Positions 60,369-64,000 of a stretch of 64,000 nucleotides of DNA are shown one piece after another. A program made the translations under genes and the position numbers. Under the pieces are notes generated by a model that saw nothing but the letters and a program-made list of their open reading frames with translations, did no database searches and had not been told where the DNA came from. Position 1 is the stretch's first letter. Each line of letters starts with the position of its first letter. Source of the stretch: Mariannaea sp. PMI_226 (Eukaryota > Ascomycota > Sordariomycetes > Hypocreales > Nectriaceae); assembly GCA_024336345.1 (NCBI GenBank), contig JANFOG010000007.1:1550001-1614000 (forward strand). Reading direction: 5' to 3'.

Positions 60369-61064
60369 TCAATTGGTTATAACCACTGCGCTATGGACAA
60401 AGAGTCCTTCGACCGCAACCTTGACCAAGAATCTCGCTGCACTTGCGACACTCACGCTGTCAGCCATGCGCATTCCGACACCCGTACTACCCAAAGTTTT
60501 CACTTCTTCTGCCTGTGTGTTTGTTGGGTCTCGCTTCTGATTCTCGAATTCCAATCTCACAGCCCTCACCAAGGTCCAATCCATCTTCGTTAACCGAATC
60601 TCCTTATCTACAAGGCTGTGATCCTCGAGCGCGTACTTGACATTTGTCCAACCCAGGAATGCCTTGCTCAAAAAGGGGAGGTTATCCCATGAATCCCCGA
60701 CACCTGCAGTCGACATTACGACGATACGAAGAATGCCCGCTTTCTCCAGAACCTCGCAAACTTTGGCGCACGAGTCAGCCAGGAAGCGAGGTGGCGAGAC
60801 TTGGGCCGCGAAAGGGCTGTCAGACTTGCGAACAGTGTTCAACGTGATGATCGCTGCAGAGGGTAGCTGAGGAGTCGCAGCGGAGAGGGCACTGCGTATA
60901 TCGTCCTTGGATAGTGGTGAGCCAGTGATGACGGTGAGTCCAGGGCGCGGAGTGAGGCTGCCAGAAGTTCGCACGAGGGCTACTGCTGTATGGTTTTGAG
61001 ATAATAACTCGGATACGACGTGTTGGCCGGTCCGACCACTGGCACCGAGGAGGAGGAAATGCAT
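60369..61064 (-). CDS. NAD(P)-binding NmrA/SDR-like protein
   Basis: A single-exon minus-strand gene of 231 residues from the ATG at 61064 (four earlier codons lack an ATG). It begins with a Rossmann dinucleotide-binding motif, LLLGASGRTGQHV, then a short alternating beta/alpha fold (AVALVRTSGSL, RIVVMSTAGVGDS, DWTLVRAVRLEF) typical of atypical short-chain dehydrogenases of the NmrA/NAD(P)H-binding group. These act as redox sensors or small oxidoreductases in the cytosol. No classical Tyr-x3-Lys catalytic pair is evident, so a sensor or unusual reductase is as likely as an enzyme. A TATAAA box at 61137-61142 supports the start. It sits next to a convergently ordered Zn2Cys6 gene on the same strand. 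Confidence 0.85.
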   Translation of the reverse strand: MHFLLLGASGRTGQHVVSELLSQNHTAVALVRTSGSLTPRPGLTVITGSPLSKDDIRSALSAATPQLPSAAIITLNTVRKSDSPFAAQVSPPRFLADSCAKVCEVLEKAGILRIVVMSTAGVGDSWDNLPFLSKAFLGWTNVKYALEDHSLVDKEIRLTKMDWTLVRAVRLEFENQKRDPTNTQAEEVKTLGSTGVGMRMADSVSVASAARFLVKVAVEGLFVHSAVVITN

Positions 61065-61513
61065 GGCTTTGAACAACGAGATTTACCGGCTGAGCACTGT
61101 TGGTCTGTCTGAGCTTGTGGAAAATCGAGGAGACTCTTTATATGATGGCCACGAGGGTTCCGGTATACCTATACAGCTGACCACCATTGCTTGTGAATGG
61201 GCCTGCATTGGCGGCGCAGCTGGTCGCTGATTGGCCCGTTCGGTCCGTATCCTTCAAATGGAAGCCGACTCGCAAGTAGCATCCGCGTGTAATCTTGCGG
61301 ACGTATGCCCACCAACAGACCCAATTTCTCATATCCCTAACGCGTGCTAGGCCGTGTTGGATACTGATTCCAGATTACTTTCCTTCGTTCGACATGCTCG
61401 GTATATGAAGTTTGTTTATTTTAGTCAGAGTGGAAAGCAAGAGCAAGGCACCTGGCTGGGACGGAATACACCACTTCTGTCGTAGTAATCAGCGCAGTTT
61501 GGATCGGTGACTA
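61065..61513. other. Intergenic region, NmrA-like gene promoter
   Basis: 450 bp between two minus-strand genes, with a TATAAA box (minus strand) at 61137-61142. The frame at 61138-61332 has no support. Confidence 0.5.
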
Positions 61514-62890
61514 CTAATTCCGCTCACACATTCTATAACCACTGACTCTTTCGCCGATATCCTTTGCTATACACTGCAGCCGATCGCTCTCAGTCAGCAG
61601 CTCGGAATTCGTAGCTGGTGAGTAGTCTAATGCCCCCAAAAGGACAATTCTCAGAACATGATAGAATAAGCGCAAGAAACACACTGAAAGAGGCTCAGAA
61701 CCAGAATGTCCGATGTCTATGCGAGCCAGTTCAAGATCATTGAGCCACGATTCTAGGCAATCTAACAGAGCAATCTTGTTGGATTGTAGACGAAGAGCGT
61801 CTTCCACTGATTTGAGTTGCGAAACTCTGCCCAGCAATTCAATCGTCAGTGTAGCGATCCTCGTAAGCTCTGTCTGCATATTAGGTGCAATCGTGCGAAG
61901 ATTGCGAGGCTGAACAGGCTGTCGATGAGGCGAAATAGAAGACGTAGGCAACGACGTGTCGCTTAGATCGACTGTGGTTGGAGGATCTGCGAATTTACAA
62001 GGTGCAGCAAATAGCTTGACGATGAAAACATCTAACAGGGGTAGTTGGTCATGATATGCCGGCAACAATTTATTCATGGCAACAAATCCGGGCCTTGCTC
62101 GGCACTCGTGCATGATTCTGAGTCCCCGAATGATGTGCTGGGCCATAGCAGCGTAGTTCCCCAACACTTGCTCAATGCTGATGAAGATTTGACAACAAAG
62201 TAACGCTGACTTCAGTCCATTGGAGTCGAAAGATGCCAAATTAGATGCAAGACCCCCCAAAGCTATATTGTATTGCTGGAGGCCATAGCTGTAGCTTCGA
62301 GCCTGCTGCGCGAGAGACACTGAACCATCTCCGGAGGTCTCCAGATCTTGTCGAAGTGCCTTGAGAGACAAGACTGCATGTCGTAGTGGCGGATCAGTCA
62401 AGCTAGCTTGGAGTAGTTGCTTGGCTTCTTCATCGCAACCCAGTTTCACGTCAAGCATAGTTTTGGTTGAGAAATAACGATTGAGAAGCTCGATGTCCTG
62501 TGGGGTGATCTCAGGCAAGGTGGGCCCGATGGGGCGTGAGCCTGGAATGTTTGGTTCGATGCCGACAGCATGAGTTTCGTTGATGATAGGTTGGTTGGTG
62601 TAAAATTTAAAAGGGGACTCGTAGCCGTCGCAGGTACGGCCAGTCTTGACACATTTTTGGCAAAACGGCTTATTCTCGTCGCATTTCACTTTCCTGATTC
62701 TATCGTTTGATGAGCACACTTACTGCACAGTTGACCCTTTTGTCTAGATTCGCAGTCTTGAACCTAGGCTAGGCCATTGACTGACGGGAATTGTGTGCTT
62801 CACTATGACTGACCTGCAGGTTGCACAACCAGTTTTCACCTTGGTTCTCCGTCCGTTGCTACGCTTGCGGGCGGCAACGGTGTTGGCCAT
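61514..62890 (-). CDS. Zn2Cys6 fungal-specific transcription factor (compact)
   Basis: Two exons on the minus strand (62890-62814, 62699-61514) give 420 residues. The 114-bp intron splits the zinc cluster: exon 1 ends VKTGCATCR, exon 2 starts IRKVKCDENKPFCQKCVKTGRTCDGY. Joined, they give a standard Zn2Cys6 domain preceded by a basic N terminus (KRSNGRRTK). The remainder has the shorter helical effector region typical of compact fungal regulators (SLKALRQDLE, HIIRGLRIMHECRARPG) and lacks the large fungal-trans domain of the other two factors here. Seen alone, exon 2 has no proper start or first cysteine pair, which is why exon 1 is required. Target genes unknown; the neighbouring NmrA-like and GST genes suggest stress response, by position only. 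Confidence 0.88.
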
Positions 62891-63290
62891 CGTTTAGCAA
62901 GGGGTGCGTCTGGGGGGTGGAATATTCACGCTTGCCACACAACAACGCGCTACAGGCAAATGAAAGAATTACAGAAGGCAAGAAATCCGAGCAGACGAAT
63001 CGGATTGATTAAGCTTAATCCCTTGACTCATCATCAAAACAACTACGAAGAAGACAAGCCAGAGTTATTAATAAGCTTCCATCCTATCTCAATGCCTCAG
63101 GCACAAGTGTCAAAAAGCTATCGTAATCAGCAGCTCCTTGAGGATCGGCGCTTGCCGAATTAGGTCTCAAAAGCGAACCCACCAATCACACGCGCGCTGC
63201 CAGTGTGGCTTTGACGTGAGGATGAATTATCTTGGTTGACTTATATACCGGGTGTTTGGCATAGTCCCTTTTTCCAAGGAAAAAAAAAAC
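62891..63290. promoter_or_regulatory. Divergent promoter of the compact regulator and the GST
   Basis: About 400 bp between divergent genes, with a TATATA sequence at 63242-63247 for the GST. The frames at 62821-63163 (plus) overlap the regulator's first exon or this promoter and have no motif. Confidence 0.45.
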
Positions 63291-63365
63291 ATGAAATACT
63301 CCAAACAATTGTCGCGAGCCATAAGCAGTTTTGAATTCGGGTCGAAATTTGTGAACAGTTCGAAA

Positions 63366-64000
63366 ATGCCAGCTTTTACCTTGTATGGCTCTCGTGGTTC
63401 GACCAACACCGATCGCGTCCGCCTAACTCTCGTCGAAGGTGGCTTCACAGATTATGAACTCGTGCTTGTCAACCTTCAAAAGGGAGAACAAAAGGTAAGG
63501 TGACAGGGTTTTCTATTTATTTATTATTATTATTATTATTTTCCTTTTTTTTTTTTGTATTTTCTTAGCAGTCCAACGCGGGTTCTCTATTTGCGAGCAA
63601 AATCGTATATCCTATCGAGCCGCGAAATTTCTTTCTCATTGTTATTGTTCACAAAAATGCAAAGCTCAATTCTCTTAGTACGAAGCTAACACAAGCGCAT
63701 CTAGTCGGCAGAAAACATCAAACGTCACCCATGGGGTAAAATACCCGTAATCACTTTCCCGGACGGTTTCACACTCTACGAGAGTCGTGCAATCTGCAGA
63801 TACCTCACAAGAAAGTACTCCTTTCCACTTCTACCTCCCGAGTCCGACGTCGAAGCGGTGGCGCTATTCGATCAGGCGCAATCCTCAGAAATGCTCTACT
63901 TTGCAGAGCCTGCAGGCAAAATTGCATTCGAGAAATTTGCAAAGAAGTTCATGGGGCTCCCTCCTGATGACGCCGTTGTCTCGGATGCACTGCGGTCGGT
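63366..64000 (+). CDS. Glutathione S-transferase, partial at window end
   Basis: Exon 1 (63366-63494) and exon 2 from 63705 onward, cut by the window end. The N-terminal thioredoxin-fold domain is clear: LYGSRGSTNTDRVRLTL with the active-site loop, HPWGKIPVITFPDG with the cis-Pro loop, and YESRAICRYLTRKY with the glutathione-binding Glu-Ser. The start of the all-helical C-terminal domain follows. The fold matches fungal GSTs of the phi/theta-like type, which conjugate glutathione to electrophiles in the cytosol. An in-frame ATG at 63291 would add 25 residues; 63366 is preferred because it leaves a normal distance from the TATATA at 63242 and begins directly with the first strand of the fold. 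The 210-bp intron contains a TTA repeat and a T run, long for this window. Confidence 0.9.
63514..63560 (+). repeat. TTA/TTTA microsatellite and T-run in the GST intron
   Basis: TTATT/TTA repeats followed by a run of T inside the first GST intron. Simple sequence, probably variable in length. Confidence 0.6.

Noticed and set aside
1..64000. tRNA or rRNA genes, CRISPR arrays, bacterial-type operons.
   Set aside because: None seen; splice sites and gene families show fungal nuclear DNA, where CRISPR is not expected.

Overview
This window looks like chromosomal DNA of a filamentous ascomycete (Pezizomycotina). Genes are broken by short (about 50-70 bp) introns with fungal branch points (CTAAC-type), there are three Zn2Cys6 regulators, and the centre is a giant nonribosomal peptide synthetase (NRPS). 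The terminal NRPS module resembles the enniatin/beauvericin synthetase type, which would suit Hypocreales, but I cannot fix the genus.

Layout. (1) 0.2-8.1 kb, plus strand: a TfdB/phenol-hydroxylase-like FAD monooxygenase, an MFS transporter and a ten-exon Zn2Cys6 regulator, which look like a small catabolic or detoxification set. (2) 8.1-15.7 kb: sparse; an enoyl-CoA hydratase/isomerase homologue with an N-terminal signal-like segment (minus) and a small protein with a polyglutamate tail (plus). (3) 15.7-48.7 kb: the main object, a secondary-metabolite cluster. It holds a DMATS-type aromatic prenyltransferase (plus), an NRPS of about 8,200 residues (minus; two very long reading frames joined by one 60-bp intron inside a condensation domain) and a divergent ABCC full transporter (plus) sharing a 1.1-kb promoter region with the NRPS. 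(4) 48.7-53 kb: gene-poor and AT-rich, with a possible methyltransferase relic and a small secreted cysteine-containing peptide with a Lys-Arg site. (5) 53-64 kb: deoxyribose-phosphate aldolase, a second Zn2Cys6 regulator, a small unknown protein, an NmrA-like NAD(P)-binding protein, a third Zn2Cys6 regulator and the start of a glutathione S-transferase cut by the window end.

How the cluster may work. The NRPS reads A-T-C-A-T-C-A-T-C-A-T-C-A-T-E-C-A-T-C-(A remnant)-MT-T-CT. Six complete adenylation domains, one epimerase after residue 5, one N-methyltransferase and a terminal SHxxYDG condensation domain point to a macrocyclic hexa- or heptapeptide with one D residue and probably one N-methyl group. 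The DMATS would add an isoprenyl group to an aromatic residue, and the ABCC pump would export or store the product. The seventh module is the most unusual part: its adenylation domain has lost the whole N-terminal catalytic lobe (motifs A1-A5) and the A10 lysine, yet its methyltransferase, carrier and cyclising domains look intact. Product identity is not established here.
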